NCBI GenBank assembly: GCA_964510205.1
Contig: CAZEBW010000066.1
Location: forward strand, 1-20,007
Direction of reading: 5' to 3'
DNA from: CAZEBW01 sp964510205
GTDB lineage: Bacteria > Chloroflexota > Anaerolineae > VGOG01
Length of the DNA: 20,007 bases
In this document: positions 1 through 6,252 of the stretch, one piece after another
How the letters are laid out: every line of letters starts with the position of its first letter
Position numbering within the stretch: the first letter of the stretch is position 1
Notes under the pieces: model-generated
The model's input: the letters and a program-made list of their open reading frames with translations, nothing else
What the model was told of the DNA's origin: nothing
The model's database searches: none
Translations under genes and position numbers: made by a program

Positions 1-2
1 GC

Positions 3-866
3 AGTCTGAGCTGTTTGGTGAACGAGGATGGGCGGTGGATGCCGACCAACGCTGGGTTGATGCTCTTCGCCGAAGATCCGCAGCGCTTCATCGGGCAGGC
101 CGAGGTGGCCTGTGTGCGCTTCAAGGGTACGGATGTGGTGACCTACATTGACCGGCGGGACCTGCACGGCCCTTTGTACCAGTTGGTGGACGATGCCGAG
201 CAGTTCATTTATCGCCACATGAAAATAGGCCGGCGCATCGAGGGCTTCGTAGGCGTGGACTACCGAGAGTACCCCCAGGAGGCGGTGCGAGAGGCCATCG
301 TTAACGCCGTGGTACATCGGGACTACAGCCGGCGGGGACAGCGCATCCGCGTGTTCATGTTCGACGACCGGATTGAGGTCTACAGCCCGGGGCCGCTGCC
401 GCCAGGAGTCTCGTTGGAAAAGATGCGTCGGCTGGAGCCCCAGTCGGTGCTGCGCAATCCCATCATCGTGGGGGTGTTCCGGGACCTGGGGAGCCATTAC
501 ATCGAACGCCTGGGCACGGGGATCAGACGCATGGCTCTGGCCATGGAAGGGCATGGTTTGCCCCGGCCCCGGTTCGAGGAAATGGGAAGCGAGTTCCGAG
601 TGACGTTGATGGGTCCTGGGGAGCGCTTTATGGAAGAGGTGGCGGCACGGCCGGCGTGGGCGGAAGGGTTGAATGAGCGCCAGGTAGAGGCGGTGCTGTA
701 TGCCGGGGAGCATGGGCGGATCAGCCGAGGGGAGTACGCCGAGTTGCTCGGAGTATCTTCACGAACCGCGGCCCGAGATCTGAGCGATTTGGTGGAGCAT
801 GGGATTCTCGTCTTGCGTGGAGCGGGCCGGGGGGCACATTACGTGCTGGCATCCCGTGGTGAGTGA
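3..866 (+). CDS. AlbA_2 / RecG-C-like (HATPase_c_4) regulator, 5' truncated
   Basis: The reading frame is open to the left edge, so the N-terminus (probably an AlbA_2/Schlafen-like domain) lies outside the window. Counting from the TTG at 15, residues 87-175 match the domain called 'ATP-dependent DNA helicase RecG C-terminal' (HATPase_c_4). Visible landmarks are an REAIVNAVVHRDYS block (92-105), a DDRIEVYSPGPLP block (117-129), an SVLRNPII-type segment and a GTGIRRM segment. Residues about 218-281 look like a winged helix-turn-helix (SRGEYAELLGVSSRTAARDL) for DNA binding. Family members are generally thought to be transcriptional regulators or nucleic-acid-binding proteins, not real RecG helicases. 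Nothing links it to the polysaccharide genes, and it may simply be the flank of the locus. The family call is strong; the cellular role is unknown. Confidence 0.85.
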   Translation, partial: SLSCLVNEDGRWMPTNAGLMLFAEDPQRFIGQAEVACVRFKGTDVVTYIDRRDLHGPLYQLVDDAEQFIYRHMKIGRRIEGFVGVDYREYPQEAVREAIVNAVVHRDYSRRGQRIRVFMFDDRIEVYSPGPLPPGVSLEKMRRLEPQSVLRNPIIVGVFRDLGSHYIERLGTGIRRMALAMEGHGLPRPRFEEMGSEFRVTLMGPGERFMEEVAARPAWAEGLNERQVEAVLYAGEHGRISRGEYAELLGVSSRTAARDLSDLVEHGILVLRGAGRGAHYVLASRGE

Positions 867-941
867 CACGATTATGGCACGTTTTGGCACGTTTCCAAAC
901 CGCAGGTGGCACAGATCACACAGATTCGAAGTTAGAGGAAT

Positions 942-1366
942 ATGTACAAGCACAAGGACATCACCGAACTCATCATCCAGGCCTTCTACACCGTTTACAA
1001 CACCCTCGGCTATGGCTTCCCTTCGACAGGCTCAGGGCAGGTCTGGAGAAGGTCTACCAGAACGCCCTGGTGATCGAGCTGCGAAAGCTGGGGCTAGAGG
1101 TCATCCCGGAGGCCTGCATCAAAGTCTACTACAATGGCCAGGTGGTGGGCGAGTACTTCGCCGACCTCTTGGTGGCTGGCGTGGTCATCGTCGAGATCAA
1201 AGCCGTCCGCACCCTGGCCCCGGAGCACGAAGCCCAGTTGCTGAACTACCTGAAGGCCACACCCTACGAAGTCGGGCTACTACTAAACTTGGGCCCCAAA
1301 CCCCAGATCAAGCGCAAAGCCTACGACAACACCCGCAAGGGCGCCATGGCCTGGATGGAGGGATAG
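942..1366 (+). pseudogene. GxxExxY family protein (PDDEXK_3-like), split by a 23-bp insertion
   Basis: ATG at 942 follows AGAGGA (934-939) and reads MYKHKDITELIIQAFYTVYN then TLGYGF, the usual N-terminus of GxxExxY proteins. At 1020 a 23-bp repeat interrupts the frame. Downstream of it, in another frame from 1043, the protein resumes with LEKVYQNALVIELRKLG and runs to TAG at 1364-1366 through YNGQVVGEYFADLLV and VIVEIKAV, the D and ExK of the PD-(D/E)XK-like core. Deleting 1020-1042 gives one continuous protein of about 133 residues, the normal family length. The cut falls inside the name-giving motif, between GF and LEKVY. An alternative frame from GTG 863 reads through but carries an unrelated N-terminus, so I treat the gene as broken. 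The family's biochemical role is not established. Confidence 0.85.
1020..1042 (+). repeat. Short dispersed repeat (CTTCGACAGGCTCAGGGC type) inserted in a gene
   Basis: The 23-bp segment begins at c1020 and includes CTTCGACAGGCTCAGGGC. It is absent from the expected GxxExxY coding sequence, and removing it restores the frame exactly. It encodes PFDRLRAG in the frame that joins the downstream half. A relative in opposite orientation lies at 5311-5334; both share CCTTCG and GCTCAGGGCA blocks. From memory this resembles small mobile-looking repeats common in Chloroflexota genomes. No transposase or clear target duplication is visible. Confidence 0.75.
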
Positions 1367-1375
1367 GACGCAGAT

Positions 1376-1446
1376 ATGGGACGCAGATTGACGCAGATAA
1401 ACTCAGATAAAAAAATCATGTAAATCTGCGTGTATCTGCGTCCCAT
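1376..1446. repeat. Imperfect inverted repeat built from ACGCAGAT units
   Basis: Arms 1376-1398 and 1424-1446 are 23 bp each and complementary except for two positions; the loop (1399-1423) is A-rich. The left arm is made of direct ACGCAGAT/CTCAGAT units, also seen just before it at 1368-1375. The element starts within 10 bp of the GxxExxY stop codon and ends exactly where recognisable epimerase coding sequence begins. It could form a cruciform or an RNA hairpin between the genes. There is no clear T-run after it, so I call it a repeat and not a terminator. Confidence 0.7.
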
Positions 1447-1827
1447 TGGTGCAGTTGGCCGCCGATATGGGCGGCATGGGCTTCATTTCCGTGGCCGAGT
1501 GCGAGGTGCTGCGCAACAACGCGCTGATTAACGTTCATATGACCCACACCGCCGCCGAGATGGGCGTGTCCCGCTACTTCTTCTCCTCTTCGGTGTGCGT
1601 CTATCGCGACATGCAGCCCGGCGAGCCGCCGCTGACCGAGGAGCAAAGGAGCAAGGGAGCGGAGGAGCAAGGGAGCAGGGGAGAATTGAAGTGTGCACCC
1701 AAGCACCCTTGCTCCCAAGCACCCCAGCACAGAGGGGTGGGAGGCGAAGGTGTCCCTGAAAGAGGGGATTGCTCACACATATCGGTGGATCGAAGAACAA
1801 GCAAAGGCCATACACAAAGCTGTTTGA
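1446..1827 (+). pseudogene. NAD-dependent epimerase (GDP-mannose 3,5-epimerase-like), internally deleted remnant
   Basis: Two fragments of one extended short-chain dehydrogenase/reductase remain. Fragment one (1446 to about 1644) reads VQLAADMGGMGFI, then NALINVHMTHTAAEMGVSR and YFFSSSVCVY. This is the middle of the Rossmann domain in GDP-mannose 3,5-epimerase-type enzymes and includes the SSSxCVY catalytic-serine segment. The N-terminal GxxGxxG nucleotide-binding loop is missing; the inverted repeat at 1376-1446 takes its place. Fragment two (1744-1827, another frame) reads KVSLKEGIAHTYRWIEEQ and ends in TGA, the usual C-terminus of these enzymes. The roughly 200 residues between them, including YxxxK and the substrate domain, are replaced by about 100 bp of purine-rich repeat. 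The product cannot be active. It probably once supplied a sugar nucleotide for the glycan made here. Confidence 0.82.
1640..1740 (+). repeat. Purine-rich GGAGCAAGGG direct repeats with a complementary arm
   Basis: After the LTEE codons of the epimerase fragment the sequence turns into reiterated GGAGCAAAGG / GGAGCAAGGG / GGAGCAGGGG units (about 1650-1685). A C-rich half follows (about 1697-1730) with CCCAAGCACCC units and CCTTGCTCCC, which is complementary to GGGAGCAAGG in the first half. It has no coding character and fills the internal deletion of the epimerase. Origin is unknown; it resembles an intergenic repeat element more than a gene. Confidence 0.6.
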
Positions 1828-1844
1828 ACACAGAATATTCGGTT

Positions 1845-1849
1845 GGAGG
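1845..1849 (+). promoter_or_regulatory. Ribosome binding site of the first wzc-like gene
   Basis: GGAGG lies 11 bases before ATG 1861 and selects that start over the upstream in-frame TTG at 1843. The paralog at 4018 begins with the same residues (MELLEYWKII), which supports the choice. Confidence 0.65.
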
Positions 1850-1860
1850 CTTTACTCATT

Positions 1861-3961
1861 ATGGAGCTACTAGAATACTGGAAGATCATACGGAAGCGCC
1901 TCTGGCTCATCCTGCTGCTGATGGCCGTCTCGGCGGCCAGCGCCACCTATTACAGCCTGCAGCAGGTGCCGCTGTACAAGACCACCACCACACTGTTCCT
2001 CAACCCGGCCTACCCCAGCCCGCTGCTGCCCTACTACGTCACCCTGTCTGCCAAAAGCCTGGCCAATACCTACGCCGAGTTCATGCGCACCCGATCCTTT
2101 GCCCAGTTGGTGGCGCAGGAGATGGGGGGGGAGACCAAGCTGGAGGACGTACAGGGCGCGCTTTCGATACACTACGTCGAAGACACTCAGTTCCTCAAGA
2201 TCAACGCCACGCACGCCGATCCTGAGAAGGCCCAGGAACTGGCCAACACCGCCGCCCAGGTGTTCATCGCCGAGAACATCTCTCGCCAGCAGGCCCAGCA
2301 ACAACAAATGCAATCGCAGCAGGATCCAGTGAGAAAGCTGGAGCAGCAGCGGCTGCGGGAGTTGCAGCAGAGCCTGGAAGAAGAGTTGAAGTATTACGGT
2401 CAGCGGATTGAGAGCTTGCAGGCCCAGATTGCCGAGTTGGAGGGTAGTACCCCCTCCGAAGAGGTGAATCAGCGCACCCAGGCTCTGCGCCAGGAGCTGA
2501 TTGACAACCAGTCGCTGCGGATCGAAGTGCTCAGCAGCCTGGCTCAGACCCAAGCCTCATTGGCCGGCGGAGGGTCATCGAGCGTGGACACCGCCGTGGT
2601 GGTAGATGCAGCGCCCCTGCCGCCCGAGCCTCTGCCCCTCAAGACCGCCCAGCACATCCTCTTCGCCCTGGCCGCCTCCCTGGGGCTGGGGGTGGGCCTG
2701 GCCTTCCTGCTGGAGTACCTGGACTACACCATCAAGACCCCCGAGGAGCTGGACGCCCTCTACGGCATGACCACCCTGGGCGTCATCGGGACCATCGGCG
2801 GTGGGGACGGCGGAGGCGCCAACCCCGAGCAAATCGTGACCCTCACCACCCCTCGCTCCCCCGTCGCGGAGGCCTTCCGCTCGCTGCGCACCAACATCCA
2901 GTTTGCGAACCCTGGCAAGACAGTGCGCAGCCTGCTCATCACCAGCGCTGGCCCGGCCGAAGGCAAGACCCTCACCGCCGCCAACCTGGCGGTTAGCCTG
3001 GCCCAGGACGGCAGCCGCGTGATCCTGGTGGATGCGGATCTGCGTAAGCCTCGTTTGCATCACCTGTTCGAGGTGCCGAAAGAGCCGGGGTTCACGAACC
3101 TGATCATTGACCAGCGAGGTGCTCTGTCTGGCCCTCACCCCCCTAACCCCCCTATCCCGAAATCAGGAGAGGGGGGAAGTGGACGCGCCTCCTACCCAGG
3201 AGAGGGGGGAACTGGGCGCGCCTCCCCCCCAGGAGAGAGAGGAACTGAGCATACCTCCCCATCAGGAGAGGGGGGAAGTGGGCGCGTCTCCTACCCAGGA
3301 GAGGGGGGAATTGGACGCGCCTCCCCCCCAGATTTGGGGGATATTGAGGGGGGGCTGCTCGACGGCTACCTGAAGCGTACCTCCCAAGAGAACCTGTGGG
3401 TGCTGCCCTGCGGTCCCATTCCGCCCAACCCGTCCGAACTGCTGGGCTCCCCCCGTGCGGCTGAGGTGATGGAGCAGCTCAAGCAGCACGCCGACGTGGT
3501 GGTCTACGACTNNNNNNNNNNNNNNNNNNNNNNNNNNNNNNNNNNNNNNNNNNNNNNNNNNNNNNNNNNNNNNNNNNNNNNNNNNNNNNNNNNNNNNNNN
3601 NNNNNNNNNNNCGCCGCCGGCGGCCACGGTGACCGACGCCGTGGTGTTGGGTTCACGAGTGGACGGCGTGCTGCAGGTGGTGTGGGCCGGCGGCGCCCGT
3701 CGCGATATGATCCTGCGGGGCAAAGCGGTCCTGGAGAATGTGAGCGCCCGTATCCTGGGACCGGTGCTCAACCGGGTGAGCCTGTCCGACCTGGGGTACT
3801 ACAGCTACTATTACCACTACGGCTACGATCGGGACGGTCGCGAGCGCGAATCCAAGGGGCGCTCTCTGCTACGCCGGTTATTGCCGGGGCGACGACCTCG
3901 TCGCCGACGACGCAAGCCTGACGCCGTTGCAGAGCCGGCTGTTGATGCCGGTGGACATTAA
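1861..3961 (+). CDS. Wzz/BY-kinase polysaccharide co-polymerase (Wzc-like), paralog 1, interrupted by an assembly gap
   Basis: Cytoplasmic-membrane tyrosine autokinase controlling polysaccharide chain length and export. The N-terminal Wzz part has TM1 at about residues 14-33, a Q/E-rich coiled coil at about 150-240 and TM2 at about 266-285. The kinase follows: an RSPVAEAFRSLRTNIQFA linker, Walker A GPAEGKT (364-370), Walker A' VILVDADLRKP (387-397) and Walker B VVVYD (546-550). The tail holds YYSYYYHYGY, the tyrosine cluster these kinases autophosphorylate, and a poly-Arg stretch. An 11-residue unit repeated five times (436-490) sits between A' and B. The 100 Ns at 3512-3611 shift the frame; removing them joins gact to cgccgcc exactly as in the second paralog and gives 2001 nt, or 666 residues. 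A full-length, probably functional gene is therefore likely. It lies 56 bp upstream of its paralog. Confidence 0.9.
3132..3176 (+). repeat. C-rich/G-rich palindromic repeat inside the kinase loop
   Basis: CCCTCACCCCCCTAACCCCC followed by TATCCCGAAATCAGGAGAGGGG encodes PHPPNPPIPKSGEGG. The tcccga/tcagga core is nearly palindromic, and the C-run and G-run flanks are complementary. It opens the loop expansion; a second such element with a CCAGATTTGG core closes it (3323-3354, matched at 5396-5427 in the paralog). The composition is that of an intergenic repeat, not of a protein core, which suggests repeat DNA domesticated in frame. Confidence 0.55.
3166..3330 (+). repeat. Five 33-bp in-frame tandem repeats (GEGGxGRxSxP) in the BY-kinase
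   Basis: Five consecutive 33-bp units encode GEGGSGRASYP, GEGGTGRASPP, GERGTEHTSPS, GEGGSGRVSYP and GEGGIGRASPP, followed by a DLGDIEGG closing segment. The third unit is the most diverged. Each unit starts GGAGAGGGGGGA. The paralog at 5338-5403 has only two units, so copy number varies between the two genes. The array lies between Walker A' and Walker B, where ordinary BY-kinases have a short surface loop. Confidence 0.92.
3512..3611. other. Assembly gap (100 Ns)
   Basis: Exactly 100 Ns, a conventional placeholder for a gap of unknown size. The 55 bases to its right (3612-3666) are identical to the second paralog (5588-5642), as are the 7 bases to its left. This is the kind of repeat at which short-read assemblies break. 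Aligned with the paralog, the two flanks abut with nothing missing. Confidence 0.97.
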
Positions 3962-4017
3962 CACGCTACAGGTTGACACGTTCCGGGCGCAGCTTTCGAC
4001 ACCGAAGCGAGACGGAT

Positions 4018-5922
4018 ATGGAACTACTAGAGTACTGGAAGATCATCAGAAAGCGACTGTGGCTCATCGCGTTGCTCATGATCATCTCGGCGGCCAGCGC
4101 CAGCTATTACAGCCTGCGGCAGGTGCCGCTGTATCGTACCACGACCACGTTGTTCCTGAACCCGGCGGCGTCGAGTCCGGTGCTGCCCTACGAGATGACA
4201 CAGCCGGCCAAGTCGCTGGCCAACACCTACGCTGAGCTCATGCGCACCCGGTCCTTTGCCCAGTTGGTAACGCAGGAGATGGAGGGTGAGACCACGTTCG
4301 ACGAGGTGCTGGGCGCGCTTTCGACGCGCTACGTCGAAGACACCCAATTCTTCAAGATCAGCGCCTCCCACGCCAATCCTGACAAGGCCCAGAAACTGGC
4401 CAACATCGCCGCCCAGGTGCTCATCGCCGAGAACATCGCCCGCCAGCAAGCCCAGCAGGAACAAATGCAGGCCCAGCAGGATCCTATGAAAGCGCTGGAG
4501 CAGCAGCGGCTGCAGAAGCTGCGGCAGAGCCTGGAGGCCAAACTGGACTACTACGATCAGCGGGTTGCGAGCCTGGAAGCTCAGATCGCCGAGCTGGAGA
4601 GCGGCCCTTCCTCCGAAGAGGTGGATCAGCGCATCCTGGCCCTGCGCGAGGAGTTGATCCGCAACGAATCCTTGGGCGTTGAGGTGCTCAACAGCCTGGC
4701 TCAGACCCAAGCCTCCCTGGCCAGCGGCGAGGGAGCATCGAGCGTGGACACCGCCGTGGTCATGGATGTGGCGCTCTTGCCCACCGAGCCTTTGCCAAGC
4801 CAGACCGCTCAGCACATCCTCTTCGCCCTGGCCGCCTCCCTGGGACTGGGGGTGGGCCTGGCCTTCCTGCTGGAGTACCTGGACTACACGATCAAGACCC
4901 CCGAGGAGTTGGACGCCCTCTACGGTATGACCACCCTCGGTGTCATCGGACTCATCGAAGGCAAGGATAGCAGGGGAGCGAGCCGGGAGCAGATTGTCAC
5001 CCTGACCGCCCCTCGCTCTCCCATCGCCGAGGCCTTCCGAGCCCTGCGCACCAACATTCAGTTTGCCAATCCCGGCCAGGCGGTGCGCAGCCTGCTCGTC
5101 ACCAGCGCGGGCCCTGTCGAAGGCAAGACCATGACGGCGGCCAACCTGGCGGTGAGCCTGGCCCAGGACGGCAGCCGCGTGATCCTGGTGGATGCGGATC
5201 TGCGCAAGCCTCGTTTGCATCACCTGTTCGAGGTGCCGAAGGAGCCTGGTTTCACCGACCTGGTCGTTGGCTGGCAGGGACCTCTCCCCCCTACTCCCCC
5301 CCTCCCGAAGCTTGCCCTGAGCGAAGCCGAAGGGTCAGGAGAGGGGGGAACTGGGCGCGCCTCCTACCCAGGAGAGGGGGGAGCTGGACGCACCTCCCCC
5401 CCAGATTTGGGGGGGATTGAGGGGGGGCTGCTCAGCGGCTACCTGAAGCGCACCTCCCAAGAGAACCTGTGGGTGCTGCCCTGCGGCAAGCTGCCGCCCA
5501 ATCCCGCCGAGCTTCTGGGCTCGCCGCGAGCGGCCGAGGTGATGGAGCAGCTCAAGGAGCAGGCCGACGTGGTGGTTTACGACTCGCCGCCGGCGGCCAC
5601 GGTGACCGACGCCGTGGTGTTGGGTTCACGAGTGGACGGGGTGCTCCAGGTGGTGTGGGCGGGCGGCACCCGCCGCGACCTGGTGCGGCAGGGTCGGGCG
5701 GTGCTGGAGAAGGTGGGCGCCCGCATCCTCGGCCCCGTGCTCAACAAGGTGAACCTGTCCGACCTGGGGTACTACAGCTACTATTACCACTACGGCTACT
5801 ACTATCGGGATGGCCACGAGCCCGAGGGACAGTCCCTGCTGCAAAGACTGCTGCCCTGGCGGCGGCGTCGCAGGCGGCGTAAGAAGCGTGAAAGCTCAGG
5901 ATCGGAGGCAAGCGATGTCTAG
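4018..5922 (+). CDS. Wzz/BY-kinase polysaccharide co-polymerase (Wzc-like), paralog 2
   Basis: A 634-residue membrane tyrosine kinase, intact. ATG 4018 is chosen because the first residues (MELLEYWKIIRKRLW) match paralog 1. Domain order: TM1 about 14-33, periplasmic/extracellular Wzz part with a coiled coil, TM2 about 267-287, Walker A GPVEGKT (365-371), Walker A' with D392 and D394, Walker B VVVYDSPP (518-525), then YYSYYYHYGYYY and an Arg-rich tail (RRRRRRRKKR). The Tyr cluster is longer than in paralog 1. The A'-B loop contains LALSEAEG, encoded by a dispersed repeat, plus two copies of the 11-residue unit. The gene is a tandem duplicate of the preceding one and similar along its whole length. 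Wzc partners with a Wzy or ABC export system, and both types are encoded downstream. No cognate phosphatase is in the window. Confidence 0.95.
   Translation: MELLEYWKIIRKRLWLIALLMIISAASASYYSLRQVPLYRTTTTLFLNPAASSPVLPYEMTQPAKSLANTYAELMRTRSFAQLVTQEMEGETTFDEVLGALSTRYVEDTQFFKISASHANPDKAQKLANIAAQVLIAENIARQQAQQEQMQAQQDPMKALEQQRLQKLRQSLEAKLDYYDQRVASLEAQIAELESGPSSEEVDQRILALREELIRNESLGVEVLNSLAQTQASLASGEGASSVDTAVVMDVALLPTEPLPSQTAQHILFALAASLGLGVGLAFLLEYLDYTIKTPEELDALYGMTTLGVIGLIEGKDSRGASREQIVTLTAPRSPIAEAFRALRTNIQFANPGQAVRSLLVTSAGPVEGKTMTAANLAVSLAQDGSRVILVDADLRKPRLHHLFEVPKEPGFTDLVVGWQGPLPPTPPLPKLALSEAEGSGEGGTGRASYPGEGGAGRTSPPDLGGIEGGLLSGYLKRTSQENLWVLPCGKLPPNPAELLGSPRAAEVMEQLKEQADVVVYDSPPAATVTDAVVLGSRVDGVLQVVWAGGTRRDLVRQGRAVLEKVGARILGPVLNKVNLSDLGYYSYYYHYGYYYRDGHEPEGQSLLQRLLPWRRRRRRRKKRESSGSEASDV
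5311..5334 (-). repeat. Short dispersed repeat (second copy, inverted) in frame within wzc paralog 2
   Basis: CTTGCCCTGAGCGAAGCCGA plus AGGG is the reverse complement of a CCCTTCGGCTTCGCTCAGGG-type element related to the insert at 1020-1042. It is absent from paralog 1, where cccgaaa is followed directly by tcaggag. Its 24 bp add exactly eight codons (LALSEAEG), so the kinase frame is kept. Confidence 0.75.
5338..5403 (+). repeat. Two 33-bp in-frame tandem repeats in wzc paralog 2
   Basis: Two units encode GEGGTGRASYP and GEGGAGRTSPP, followed by DLGGIEGG. This is the same unit as the five-copy array of paralog 1, at the homologous site between Walker A' and Walker B. Confidence 0.92.
5904..5908 (+). 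promoter_or_regulatory. Ribosome binding site for a small overlapping frame
   Basis: GGAGG six bases before ATG 5915, inside the last codons of wzc paralog 2. It is the best-spaced Shine-Dalgarno site in this part of the window and is the main argument that the short frame beginning at 5915 was once a gene. Confidence 0.55.
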
Positions 5923-6025
5923 AATCACGGCTGAGTAGAAACTGACCGTCCTGAAGGTCATCATCATACTCGTAGTGCTCGGACTGTGCATTCTGATCGG
6001 CTACGTGATCGGCGGGAGGTTGTGA
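5915..6025 (+). pseudogene. Small single-pass membrane protein frame with an internal amber codon
   Basis: ATG 5915 overlaps the end of wzc paralog 2 and follows a well-placed GGAGG. The frame reads MSRITAE, then TAG at 5936-5938, then KLTVLKVIIILVVLGLCILI and GYVIGGRL to TGA at 6023-6025. Apart from the TAG (one C-to-T change from CAG) it would be a 36-residue peptide with a short polar head and a single strongly hydrophobic helix, suggesting a membrane micropeptide translationally coupled to the kinase. No homologue is recognised. The amber codon makes it a pseudogene, a sequencing error or, less likely, a readthrough case. Confidence 0.45.
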
Positions 6026-6044
6026 TTTCGAAAAGATATGACAG

Positions 6045-6248
6045 GTGCACCTGATCGCGCGGCTGACGAAGTTTGTAAGGGAGATGGTGCAGGATACGGA
6101 CACGCTCGGCGGACAGCCTCACCGTTGCCTGAACGTGACCGAGGCCGAGCGACTCTTCGATTTCAGGGCGAAGACACTGTCTGAGGAAGGGCTACGGAAG
6201 ACGATCGAGTGATATCGGCGAATCTTTGCTAAGGTTGGTGGGATGTGA
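6045..6248 (+). pseudogene. C-terminal remnant of an NAD-dependent sugar epimerase/dehydratase
   Basis: The frame from 6045 reads HLIARLTKFVREMVQDTD, then LGGQPHRCLNVTEAERLF and RAKTLSEEGLRKTIE, followed by TGA at 6210-6212 and YRRIFAKVGGM. This matches the C-terminal end of GDP-fucose-synthase/UDP-glucose-4-epimerase-like enzymes. In those, a GQPRRCLD motif contacts the nucleotide and the protein ends ...GLRxTIEWYR; here the Trp codon has become a stop. The N-terminal 240 or so residues, with the Rossmann fold and YxxxK, are absent. The stretch 5923-6252 contains only this remnant and the small membrane peptide frame. It is a different enzyme from the remnant at 1446-1827, so two sugar-nucleotide enzymes have been lost in this locus. 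Confidence 0.8.
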
Positions 6249-6252
6249 TTCC

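Noticed and set aside
875..894. Tandem 10-mer TGGCACGTTT twice after the first gene, as an operator
   Set aside because: Only two direct copies, no dyad symmetry and no promoter elements recognised; recorded as a curiosity only.
863..1366. Single long reading frame from GTG 863 covering the GxxExxY C-terminal part
   Set aside because: Its first 60 residues are unrelated to the family; the real N-terminus is in another frame from ATG 942, and the frame switch coincides with the 23-bp repeat.
1446..2225. 259-codon frame starting in the epimerase fragment
   Set aside because: Beyond about 1644 it reads through repeat DNA and then out of frame through the first kinase; only the first part is real coding ancestry.
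3166..3330. CRISPR-like array
   Set aside because: Units are contiguous without spacers, in frame with the kinase and of biased composition; it is a coding tandem repeat.
3107..3373. Alternative frame through the 33-bp array (QERGE-type repeats)
   Set aside because: It is open only because the 33-bp unit has no stop in any frame; the flanking kinase motifs fix the true frame.
4027..5223. 398-codon reverse-strand frame opposite the second kinase
   Set aside because: It is the antisense of a clear BY-kinase with full motifs; long antisense frames are expected in GC-rich genes.
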